A stretch of DNA of 27,453 bases from Flavobacteriaceae bacterium. GTDB taxonomy: Bacteria; Bacteroidota; Bacteroidia; Flavobacteriales; Flavobacteriaceae. Below are positions 16,084 through 23,160 of this stretch, piece by piece. The notes under the pieces were generated by a model. It made no database searches. It was not told where the DNA came from and saw only the letters and a program-made list of their open reading frames with translations. The stretch lies in NCBI GenBank assembly GCA_947443815.1, contig CANEXR010000005.1, positions 1 to 27,453 of the forward strand. The letters are read 5' to 3'. Each line of letters begins with the position of its first letter. The first letter of the stretch is position 1. The position numbers were made by a program, and so were the translations under genes.

Positions 16084-17439
16084 TTAATCTAAAACCTTAT
16101 ATAATTTATCGGATAATCGAATGCGAAAAGGCAATTTGAAGGTGCAAGTCTCACCAGCAACGGCTTTTTCTGAAGCATTTTCATGAACAAAAATTTCTGA
16201 AACCACTAGTTGTTGTTCGCCAGTTGTTGTTCCTTTTATGAGTATGGTATCTCCAATTTTAATTTCATTTTCTTCGATTAAAAATTGACCAATACTTGGT
16301 TTTGGGAAAAAGTGAGTTCCTTTTCCAAGATAGATTTTTTTAATTTTTGGGGGTTTTACAAGCGTTGGTTTTGATGGACTGGCTACAAATATACCGTGCG
16401 TTTCTTCGTTATTTTTGAAAGTCAAAACAGTAGATTTTCCTTTTTTGAAAATTTTATTCCCGTTTTTTATTCCTTTTCGAATGGCTTTTTGTTCTTCTTC
16501 AGGAAGGTGAATTATTGTAGCACATTCGGTAGAGCAGCAGCCTTCCATTTTTGCCGCACAAGAGTCACATTGTATAAAAAGCAAGTGGCATCCTTCGTTT
16601 GCACAATTGGTATGAACATCACAAGCAGCGCCACATTGATGGCATTGCGAAACAATATCATCCGTAATTCTTTCGCCGAGACGGTGGTCAAACACAAAGT
16701 TTTTTCCAATAAATTTACTTTCTAAACCTTCGGCTTTTACTTGTCGGGTATATTCAATAATTCCACCTTCAAGTTGGTACACATTTTCAAAACCTTTGTG
16801 TTTAAAATAAGCACTGGCTTTTTCGCATCGAATACCACCGGTGCAATACATCAATAGTTTTTTGTCTTGTTTGTGTTCGGCTAATTGCTCTTCAATGATG
16901 GGCAATGATTCTCTGAAGGTATCAACATCGGGTTTGATAGCATTGGTAAAATGTCCAATTTCACTTTCGTAATGATTGCGCATATCCACCACAATAGTAT
17001 TTGGGTCTTCCAATAATTGATTGAAAGCAGCGGCTTTTAGATGAATTCCGATATTAGTTACATCAAAAGTTTCGTCTACTAAACCATCTGCAACTATTTT
17101 GTCACGCACTTTTACAGTTAATTTTAAAAAAGAGTGATCGTCTTGCTCTACGGCAATATTTAGTCGAATTCCTTTCATGAAATCGTAGACTTCTATCGAA
17201 TCTTTGAACGCATAGAAATTATCCGCAGGAAGGGATAATTGGGCATTGATTCCCTCATGGGCAACATATATTCTGCCTAAAACCTCAAGGGTATTCCAAG
17301 CAAGAAATAATTCGTTTCTAAATTGAGTTGGGTTTGAAATTTGCGCATAAGCATAGAAAGACAGCGTTAATCGTTGTTTTCCGGCATCATCAATCATGAT
17401 AGCTCTTTCTTCTGCGCTTAATGTGTTATACAGTTGCAT
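16084..17439 (-). CDS. trhO: tRNA uridine-34 hydroxylase TrhO with extra C-terminal domain
   Basis: This 451-residue rhodanese-like protein makes 5-hydroxyuridine at tRNA wobble position 34, using oxygen. The N-terminal domain holds GRIYVAHEGINAQLS (55-69). The rhodanese domain (about 145-235) has VVDMRNHYESEIGHF and the active loop MYCTGGIRCEKA (Cys199, Cys205). A Cys-rich part follows (C266-x2-C269, then C284, C291, C294, C301, C302 and C306). E. coli TrhO is about 350 residues; the additional ~90 here (about 363-451, FFPKPSIGQFLIEENEIKIG then a GTTTGE turn and RLSDKLYKVLD) resemble the small beta-barrel that ends U32-family proteins such as TrhP. The ATG at 17439 fits the family start. Confidence 0.93.
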   Translation of the reverse strand: MQLYNTLSAEERAIMIDDAGKQRLTLSFYAYAQISNPTQFRNELFLAWNTLEVLGRIYVAHEGINAQLSLPADNFYAFKDSIEVYDFMKGIRLNIAVEQDDHSFLKLTVKVRDKIVADGLVDETFDVTNIGIHLKAAAFNQLLEDPNTIVVDMRNHYESEIGHFTNAIKPDVDTFRESLPIIEEQLAEHKQDKKLLMYCTGGIRCEKASAYFKHKGFENVYQLEGGIIEYTRQVKAEGLESKFIGKNFVFDHRLGERITDDIVSQCHQCGAACDVHTNCANEGCHLLFIQCDSCAAKMEGCCSTECATIIHLPEEEQKAIRKGIKNGNKIFKKGKSTVLTFKNNEETHGIFVASPSKPTLVKPPKIKKIYLGKGTHFFPKPSIGQFLIEENEIKIGDTILIKGTTTGEQQLVVSEIFVHENASEKAVAGETCTFKLPFRIRLSDKLYKVLD

Positions 17440-17473
17440 GCTATAAACAGTTTTAAGTTGAGAAATATTTTTG

Positions 17474-17481
17474 CAAAAATA
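17474..17481 (-). promoter_or_regulatory. -7 box for trhO within an 18-bp palindrome
   Basis: The minus strand reads TATTTTTG, a consensus -7 box, 34 bases before the ATG. It is half of the perfect palindrome ATATTTTTGCAAAAATAT (17465-17482), so a -7-like sequence is present on both strands. Confidence 0.5.
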
Positions 17482-17539
17482 TACTATTTAACTAGAAATA
17501 GTGTAAAAAGTGATAAAATCCGCTAAGTCTTTAAATAAA

Positions 17540-17566
17540 AAATGAGATGCAAAGTACATCTCATTT
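17540..17566 (-). terminator. terminator of the bacilliredoxin gene
   Basis: A perfect 10-bp stem (AAATGAGATG with CATCTCATTT) surrounds a 7-base loop. On the minus strand a run of Ts follows. It lies 50 bases after the stop codon. Confidence 0.82.
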
Positions 17567-17616
17567 AATACGGATACTAGGTCTTTATGACCTTAAAATT
17601 GTTTGATTTCAGCGAA

Positions 17617-18027
17617 CTAACAATATTCGTTGAAAGCGTCTTTTAAGTTTTCGGCAATTAATTCTGCTGGGCGACCTTCGATATGATGGCGCTCAAGCAT
17701 GTGAACCAATTCTCCGTTTTTGAATAAAGCAATACTAGGTGATGATGGAGGGAAAGGAAACATAAATCCTCTTGCGGCATCAACTGCTTCTTTATCTACA
17801 CCTGCAAAAACCGTAACAATATGATCTGGTTTCTTTGCATTATCAATACTCATTTTTGCTCCTGGACGTGCATTTCTTGCAGCGCAACCACAAACTGAAT
17901 TGACAACTACAAGTGTTGTTCCTTCTGCAGTTACGGCTGATTCAACTGCTGCTGCTGTATGTAATTCTTGAAAACCAGCATCCGTTAACTCGGCACGCAT
18001 TGGTTTTACCATTTCTTCTGGATACAT
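17617..18027 (-). CDS. BrxA/BrxB family bacilliredoxin
   Basis: This 136-residue thioredoxin-fold protein carries the CGC active site (Cys46, Cys48) in VVVNSVCGCAARNARPG, the diagnostic motif of the bacilliredoxin (DUF1094/YphP) family, and the cis-Pro region FPPSSPSIALF. In Firmicutes these proteins remove bacillithiol from mixed disulfides. Bacteroidota, including flavobacteria, are reported to have related thiols, so a de-bacillithiolation or general disulfide-exchange role is likely here. It is cytosolic, a single-gene unit with its own -7 box and terminator. Confidence 0.94.
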   Translation of the reverse strand: MYPEEMVKPMRAELTDAGFQELHTAAAVESAVTAEGTTLVVVNSVCGCAARNARPGAKMSIDNAKKPDHIVTVFAGVDKEAVDAARGFMFPFPPSSPSIALFKNGELVHMLERHHIEGRPAELIAENLKDAFNEYC

Positions 18028-18061
18028 ATTTTTTATTTTAAAATGTTTTTACTTAAGCCTA

Positions 18062-18069
18062 CAAAGTTA
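18062..18069 (-). promoter_or_regulatory. -7 box for the bacilliredoxin gene
   Basis: The minus strand reads TAACTTTG, a perfect TAnnTTTG, 34 bases before the ATG at 18027. A TTG lies 13 bases further upstream, shorter than the usual spacing. Confidence 0.5.
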
Positions 18070-18224
18070 CAAAGTTTACAAGCAAGTAGAATCGTTCTGT
18101 TATAAAGTTTTGTTATAGCGGGATAATTTTTAGTTGTTTTTTCGACTAAAATCAGGGATATAACTTTTTAATTCATGCTGTTTAAAATGTCTTTTTGATA
18201 GCACATTAACTATTGATTATTGAA

Positions 18225-19418
18225 TTATAGTTTTGGTAACAGCAAGTTTTTTTTATTTTTTAAACCAAAGATAACGCGAAACAAAGCCTGAATAAAAGGT
18301 GTTTTTGGACATTTTAAAATCACCTGAATGTCTTCGGCAAAGGAAGTTTCTTCATCTAGAAATTTGAAAATCAATGTTGGATTTCCTTTTTTGAATAAAG
18401 ACGAAAAAATGGCGGAACCCAATTCGTTTTTTTGATCTAAAATAGCCAATAAAAGCAAGTCATAAAACCAGAATTTAGTACTTTTATGAAAGTTTCTAAA
18501 ATCTGTTCCTTTTTGAAGAAAGGCAACTAATTCCGTTGATTTTTTATCCGAATTCCTAAAAGTATATCCAGTACTAGCTTTGGTCCAACCACCGGAACTT
18601 CCTATATTGATTACGTTTTTTGTGTTTTGTTTCCAAAAAGGATAACAAGTCATTGGGATACTTCCTTGTTCTTTTTCGATGATTTCATATTTCGAAATCC
18701 CGAGCATCTTGATGTATTTTTCAATCTCGGTTTCGTATTCTTCTTTAGTTAAATGCTGGTGCGAAAACAAAGTGTATTCCAACAAGGCTTCGGTTGTGGA
18801 TGTTGGTAATACGTACATGAAACGAGTGTTTCCTTTTTGTTCCACCGAAAAATCCATGAAAGTGGCTTGTTCCGGATTAAAAACAGCTTCTTCGCTTTTG
18901 ATGAACCAACCAATAAAATGCTGCTTTAAAACAGGATATTTAGTTTGATTTTCTACTTTATTAGAATTGTAAATACTGTTTAAAAGTTGGCTACAAGAAT
19001 AAACTTCGGTTTCGGTTTGAACTCTGATGGTGTTTTCTGTTTCTTCAATTTCAATGACTTTTTCATTTCTAAAAGTAATGTTTTCTTGCGATGCAATTCT
19101 TGCAAAAATAGAATTGTAAAAATCCAAACCTCGAATCCTATTGTATCGGTAGGGATTCAAATCCAGATTGCGCTTGAAATGATTGTTTAGAAACAAGGCC
19201 GAATCCCAATTTTTTGAGACGATGTCTTCCCAAATAGTTTTGTTTTCTGACCAAAAACACCAAGTTCTATCATTGGTCTTTTTTGGATTTTCATCCAAAA
19301 GCAAAATGGATTTGCCATTAAAATTACCAGACAAAATCATTTTATAAACCGTCATCAAGGCAGCCAATCCAGCTCCAGTGAAAATGTAATCATAATGTTG
19401 GTCTTGTGATGAAATCAT
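18225..19418 (-). CDS. crtY: lycopene beta-cyclase (CrtY family)
   Basis: This 397-residue flavoprotein cyclises the ends of lycopene to beta-ionone rings, on the way to beta-carotene and zeaxanthin, the usual yellow pigments of flavobacteria. The N-terminal dinucleotide motif is DYIFTGAGLAALMTV. Family segments include NDRTWCFWSE, GWFIKSE, FMDFSV, FMYVLPTSTTEALLEYTLFS, GSIPMTCYPFW and IGSSGGWTKASTGYTF. The start at 19418 (ATG) is preferred to a TTG two codons upstream. It begins 17 bases after the outer-membrane barrel gene stop, so it is the second gene of that unit. No other carotenoid gene is in the window. Confidence 0.9.
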   Translation of the reverse strand: MISSQDQHYDYIFTGAGLAALMTVYKMILSGNFNGKSILLLDENPKKTNDRTWCFWSENKTIWEDIVSKNWDSALFLNNHFKRNLDLNPYRYNRIRGLDFYNSIFARIASQENITFRNEKVIEIEETENTIRVQTETEVYSCSQLLNSIYNSNKVENQTKYPVLKQHFIGWFIKSEEAVFNPEQATFMDFSVEQKGNTRFMYVLPTSTTEALLEYTLFSHQHLTKEEYETEIEKYIKMLGISKYEIIEKEQGSIPMTCYPFWKQNTKNVINIGSSGGWTKASTGYTFRNSDKKSTELVAFLQKGTDFRNFHKSTKFWFYDLLLLAILDQKNELGSAIFSSLFKKGNPTLIFKFLDEETSFAEDIQVILKCPKTPFIQALFRVIFGLKNKKNLLLPKL

Positions 19419-19435
19419 TTTCAAAAATAAACAAT

Positions 19436-20191
19436 TTAGATTTTAAATCGAAACGAATATCCCAAAGAAATAAAATACTCAGCCGAAGTTTTTGACATTC
19501 CCAATCCACCTGAAATATCCAATTGGTGATTTGGAGTGATGAGGTAATTTAAACCGGCGTCAAACCGATGATCTGGTTTTTCAAATTGTGGAATAAAGCC
19601 ATACAATTCCACATAACCACTTATTTTTTCCGAAAAAGAATAACCGGTAGTTAAGGTATAAATAAAACTCGGCTCTGCTGACAGGCCATCCCATTCCGCA
19701 CCAAGATTGTAGCTTATCGTCTGTTTTTGACTAATGGTGTGTTGCATTGTAAATCGAAATTCTGGAGCATAATACCTTGTTTGAAAATTTTTGCTTCCTA
19801 ATTTTGGAATCCCAATATGACCGATAAAGGAGGTTAAAGGAAGGAGTCCTTTTTCTTCAAAAAGCCTTGTTTTGAATCCTAATAAAATTGGATTAATTCC
19901 TGAAATTCGATTTGAATATCCTTTTTCGATTAAAAATTCTGTTATCAAACGCAACTCGAAATGGTCGTTTATTCCAAATTTTGTTAAAACGGTGGGTGCT
20001 ACTATTGCATTTGAAGTAGTTGTGGTTTTCTCATACGAAAATCCGTTTTCAAACTGAAAATATCCTTTTGGAGTTATAAACGGGCATTCTGTTTGATCCG
20101 GTCTATCCGTCTGAATCGGTGGCAAATCTTGTGCATTACTATTCTTTAAACCAGCTATCAAAAGTGCGATGAAGACTTGTGTGTTTTTCAT
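19436..20191 (-). CDS. predicted outer-membrane beta-barrel protein (Phenol_MetA_deg-like)
   Basis: This 251-residue protein has a signal peptide (MKNTQVFIALLIAGLKNSNA), then the motif QTDRPDQTECPFITPKGYFQ typical of the MetA-pathway-of-phenol-degradation porin-like family (PF13557). Alternating amphipathic strands follow, and the last strand ends SLGYSFRFKI. It should sit in the outer membrane as a small barrel. The substrate is unknown. It shares a 98-base divergent promoter region with the Nramp-type gene and precedes crtY, so a role in metal entry is possible but not shown. Confidence 0.8.
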   Translation of the reverse strand: MKNTQVFIALLIAGLKNSNAQDLPPIQTDRPDQTECPFITPKGYFQFENGFSYEKTTTTSNAIVAPTVLTKFGINDHFELRLITEFLIEKGYSNRISGINPILLGFKTRLFEEKGLLPLTSFIGHIGIPKLGSKNFQTRYYAPEFRFTMQHTISQKQTISYNLGAEWDGLSAEPSFIYTLTTGYSFSEKISGYVELYGFIPQFEKPDHRFDAGLNYLITPNHQLDISGGLGMSKTSAEYFISLGYSFRFKI

Positions 20192-20210
20192 TTAGATTAA
20201 TTTTAAATTA

Positions 20211-20230
20211 TTTTTAGATAAAACTAAAAA
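20211..20230. promoter_or_regulatory. candidate DtxR/MntR operator
   Basis: TTTTTAGATAAAACTAAAAA is a 7-bp inverted repeat with a 6-base spacer. It lies between the divergent outer-membrane protein gene and the Nramp gene, about 20 and 60 bases from their starts. DtxR-family operators often have TTTAG/CTAAA-like arms. An MntR-type regulator is encoded 2.1 kb away. The DNA is AT-rich, so chance palindromes must be allowed for. Confidence 0.45.
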
Positions 20231-20259
20231 AATAATTACTCAAATAAAAGTTTCTTATG

Positions 20260-20267
20260 TATATTTG
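20260..20267 (+). promoter_or_regulatory. -7 box for the Nramp-UspA gene
   Basis: TATATTTG is the exact TAnnTTTG consensus. It overlaps an in-frame ATG at 20257, which therefore cannot be in the mRNA, so it fixes the true start at the ATG at 20290. A pair of AATTACT/AGTAATT arms flanks it. Confidence 0.6.
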
Positions 20268-20289
20268 CCTTAGTAATTCAATTTCAGTC

Positions 20290-22161
20290 ATGAGTAAATC
20301 TTTAGAAGAAGTAAATCAATCCGTACCAACCCAAAATAAAACCACTGTTTTTCGAAAAATTCTTGCTTTTTTTGGCCCCGCTTATTTAGTTAGTGTAGGT
20401 TATATGGATCCTGGAAATTGGGCAACGGATATTGCAGGCGGAAGTCAGTTTGGCTATGCTTTATTATGGGTTTTATTAATGAGTAATCTAATGGCTTTAT
20501 TGCTTCAAAGTTTGAGTGCTCGATTAGGAATTGTAACCCAACGTGATTTAGCACAAGCCTCACGAGAAACCTACTCTCCGTTTATCAATTATGTACTGTA
20601 TTTTTTAGCCGAAATTGCTATTGCTGCCTGTGATTTGGCAGAAGTATTAGGAATGGCAATTGGTATTAATTTATTATTTGACATTCCGCTAATTGAGGGA
20701 GTTATTATCACTGTTTTAGATACTTTTTTATTGTTATTCCTCATCAATAAAGGCATTCGAAAAATGGAAGCTTTTATCATCGTTTTAGTAGTCATTATTG
20801 GATTTTCATTTATTTTCGAAATGATTTTTGCCCAACCAGAACTGAAAAAAGTAGTGTACGGACTCATCCCTTCCATGCCCAATGAAGAAGCACTTTATAT
20901 TGCCATCGGAATTATCGGTGCCACAGTTATGCCTCATAATTTATACCTTCATTCCTCATTGGTACAAACCAGAAAATTCAACAGAACCCATGCCGGAATC
21001 AAACAAGCATTGAAATATAATTTTATAGATTCCACCATAGCCTTAAATCTTGCGTTCTTTGTAAACGCCGCTATTTTAATATTGGCCGCCGCCACATTTT
21101 ATAGAAACGGCATGTTTGATGTTGCCGAAATACAAGACGCACACCAATTTCTTCAACCTCTTTTAGGAACCAAATGGGCGCCCATTTTATTTGCTGTAGC
21201 CCTTATAGCAGCTGGACAAAGTTCCACCATTACAGGAACATTAGCAGGACAAATCGTCATGGAAGGCTACCTGAATTTGAGAATTCAACCTTGGGTTAGA
21301 CGCATCATCACCCGATTAATTGCCATTGTACCCGCAGTAATTGTCATTATGATTTATGGCGAAAGTATCACTGGGAAACTATTGATTTTAAGCCAAGTGA
21401 TTTTGAGCTTACAATTGGGTTTCGCCATCATCCCACTGATACATTTTGTGAGCGATAAATCAAAAATGAAAGGATTTCACATCAGTACAACCACTCAAAT
21501 AGTCGCTTGGATTATTGCCATTATCATTGTTTCGCTCAATGCCAAACTGGTTTTTTCAGAAATAAAAGGATGGCTTGAAACTTCCGATAACCCTATAATT
21601 CTTTGGTTAAGCGTTGTTCCACTAGCGCTTGGATTCTTAATTTTACTACTTTATATTGTCTTCAAACCTTTGATTTCAAAAACCAAACTAGACATTCAAA
21701 ACCATTCGCCTCACAACATGGTCTTGAAATTTTCAGAATCCGAATCCTATCACAAAAAGAACATTGCCATTTCCGTTGATTTTTCATCAGCCGATGAAAT
21801 AGCCATAAACAGCGCCTTTAACCTAGGTGGATTAGACGCAAAATACACGCTTATTCACGTCGTAGAAACCGTTGGTGCCATGATGTATGGCAAACAAATA
21901 GACGATCACGAAACCACCATTGACGAAAAACTCCTGCAAGAATACCAACAAATGTTACGAGAAAAAGGATTCCACATCAAAACACAATTAGGTTTTGGAA
22001 AACCCAATACAATAATTCCAAAAATTATAAACAAAGGAAATTTCGACATCCTAGTCATGGGAACCCACGGACATAGCGGTTTAAAAGACCTGCTTTTTGG
22101 CACCACAGTAGACAAATTACGTCATAAAATTTCCATACCATTATTAATAGTAAAAAATTAA
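20290..22161 (+). CDS. Nramp divalent metal transporter fused to a UspA domain
   Basis: This 623-residue proton-coupled Mn(II)/Fe(II) importer has the two metal-site motifs of the Nramp family, DPGN (40-43) and MPHN (214-217, in ATVMPHNLYLHSS), and about 11-12 membrane helices up to residue 460. MntH of E. coli is about 410 residues. Here a linker and a universal-stress domain follow (about 490-623) with the ATP-binding pattern GTHG-x9-GTT (591-606, G-2x-G-9x-G-T). The second domain is cytosolic and may sense nucleotide. I chose the ATG at 20290, because the one at 20257 sits in the promoter. The DtxR/MntR-type gene follows in the same direction. Confidence 0.94.
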   Translation: MSKSLEEVNQSVPTQNKTTVFRKILAFFGPAYLVSVGYMDPGNWATDIAGGSQFGYALLWVLLMSNLMALLLQSLSARLGIVTQRDLAQASRETYSPFINYVLYFLAEIAIAACDLAEVLGMAIGINLLFDIPLIEGVIITVLDTFLLLFLINKGIRKMEAFIIVLVVIIGFSFIFEMIFAQPELKKVVYGLIPSMPNEEALYIAIGIIGATVMPHNLYLHSSLVQTRKFNRTHAGIKQALKYNFIDSTIALNLAFFVNAAILILAAATFYRNGMFDVAEIQDAHQFLQPLLGTKWAPILFAVALIAAGQSSTITGTLAGQIVMEGYLNLRIQPWVRRIITRLIAIVPAVIVIMIYGESITGKLLILSQVILSLQLGFAIIPLIHFVSDKSKMKGFHISTTTQIVAWIIAIIIVSLNAKLVFSEIKGWLETSDNPIILWLSVVPLALGFLILLLYIVFKPLISKTKLDIQNHSPHNMVLKFSESESYHKKNIAISVDFSSADEIAINSAFNLGGLDAKYTLIHVVETVGAMMYGKQIDDHETTIDEKLLQEYQQMLREKGFHIKTQLGFGKPNTIIPKIINKGNFDILVMGTHGHSGLKDLLFGTTVDKLRHKISIPLLIVKN

Positions 22162-22189
22162 ATGGTGCAATACAATATGAGCAGTCGTC

Positions 22190-22335
22190 AGGAGCTAATC
22201 CCGCTATCCGTTACAAGCTCTCATTCGAAGCGCTTTTTTTTCAATGACACAAAAGGAGCTTCCGTTGGTCGCTCTTTTCTGCCAGAAAAAAATAGCGCTT
22301 CGAGCTTCGAGGCTTTCCACTACTATCGGGGCTAG
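22190..22335 (+). repeat. intergenic repeat element, long copy
   Basis: The ends are AGGAGCTAATCCCGCTATCC and ACTATCGGGGCTAG, the same as in the element at 11699-11776. The core differs: an imperfect long stem formed by AAGCTC (22215-22220) plus GAAGCGCTTTTTTTT (22227-22241) with 22285-22307, and an inner AAAAGGAGC/GCTCTTTT pair. It lies 28 bases after the Nramp stop, in the same sense, and fills most of the gap before mntR. Confidence 0.78.
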
Positions 22336-22378
22336 GCATCGTGCAGTAACCAAATATTAATCTTCAACCTAAAACGCA

Positions 22379-23032
22379 ATGACTTTTTCCGAAGAAAATT
22401 ACCTCAAAGCCATCTACCATCTTACCACACTTTTGGACACAGAAGTAAGCACTAATGCCATTGCCGAAATGATGGAAACCAAAGCCTCATCCGTAACCGA
22501 TATGCTCAAAAAATTAGCCGATAAAGACTTGGTCTATTACAAAAAATACCAAGGCGCGTTCCTGACCGAAAACGGAAAAATAAAAGCCAAAATGATTGTC
22601 AGAAAGCACCGCCTTTGGGAAGTATTTTTAGTCGATAAACTAGCCTTTTCTTGGGATGAAGTCCATGATATTGCCGAACAATTAGAACATATAAAATCCG
22701 AAAAATTAATTGACAAACTTGATGATTTTCTAGGCAACCCAACCGAAGACCCACATGGAGACCCAATTCCTGATGCTAATGGAAGAATAATAAAAATTGA
22801 AAAACAATTGCTCTCAGAATTACAAGAAAATCAATTCGGAATCTGTGTAGGGGTAAAAGATACCTCATCAGAATTTCTCAAATATTTAGACAAACAAGGC
22901 ATTGCATTAGGATCAAAAATTGAAATTATCAGTAAAGAAAGCTTTGACTTGTCCCTGAAAATAAAAGTAAATGAAAAAGAATTGACAATTTCTAATAAAA
23001 TTGCAAGCAACTTATTTGTAAAAAAGATTTAA
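22379..23032 (+). CDS. mntR: DtxR-family metal-dependent regulator (MntR-type)
   Basis: This 217-residue repressor has an N-terminal winged helix (about 1-70), a dimerisation/metal domain and a C-terminal FeoA-like SH3 domain (about 150-217). Aligned by eye to DtxR, the ancillary-site residues His77, Glu81 and His96 are kept. In the primary site Glu103 and His104 are kept, Cys102 of DtxR is Glu100 here and Met10 is Asn7. Glu in place of Cys is the MntR pattern and points to Mn(II) rather than Fe(II). It probably represses the adjacent Nramp gene when metal is plentiful. Its last 4 bases overlap the end of the convergent Cys-rich gene. Confidence 0.9.
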   Translation: MTFSEENYLKAIYHLTTLLDTEVSTNAIAEMMETKASSVTDMLKKLADKDLVYYKKYQGAFLTENGKIKAKMIVRKHRLWEVFLVDKLAFSWDEVHDIAEQLEHIKSEKLIDKLDDFLGNPTEDPHGDPIPDANGRIIKIEKQLLSELQENQFGICVGVKDTSSEFLKYLDKQGIALGSKIEIISKESFDLSLKIKVNEKELTISNKIASNLFVKKI

Positions 23033-23154
23033 TTACACCCACAATCACCGTTACCACAATTTTTATCTGATTTTTTTTTCTTCCAAAAATATTTTTTTAT
23101 CAAATAAATGACGGCTAGACCTAATATTACAAAAGCTATAATTTCTTGAGCCAT
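23029..23154 (-). CDS. FeoB-associated Cys-rich membrane protein
   Basis: This 41-residue protein starts at the ATG at 23154 (MAQEIIAFVILGLAVIYLIK). It has one membrane helix, a Lys-rich stretch and a C-terminus with three cysteines (CGNGDCGCN). This is the layout of FeoB-associated small proteins (PF12669). It starts 6 bases after the feoB stop codon, so it is the last gene of the feoA-feoB unit. The cysteines may bind iron or support FeoB; the exact role is unknown. It is too short for usual gene-finder cut-offs, and its stop overlaps that of mntR by 4 bases on the other strand. Confidence 0.85.
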   Translation of the reverse strand: MAQEIIAFVILGLAVIYLIKKYFWKKKKSDKNCGNGDCGCN

Positions 23155-23160
23155 GAGACT

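Noticed and set aside
16396..16725. 109-codon plus-strand frame inside trhO
   Set aside because: Its Phe/Ser-rich composition comes from the opposite strand of trhO; no family match.
20257..20289. Longer Nramp gene starting at the ATG at 20257
   Set aside because: It overlaps the -7 box TATATTTG (20260-20267); the first ATG in the transcript is at 20290.
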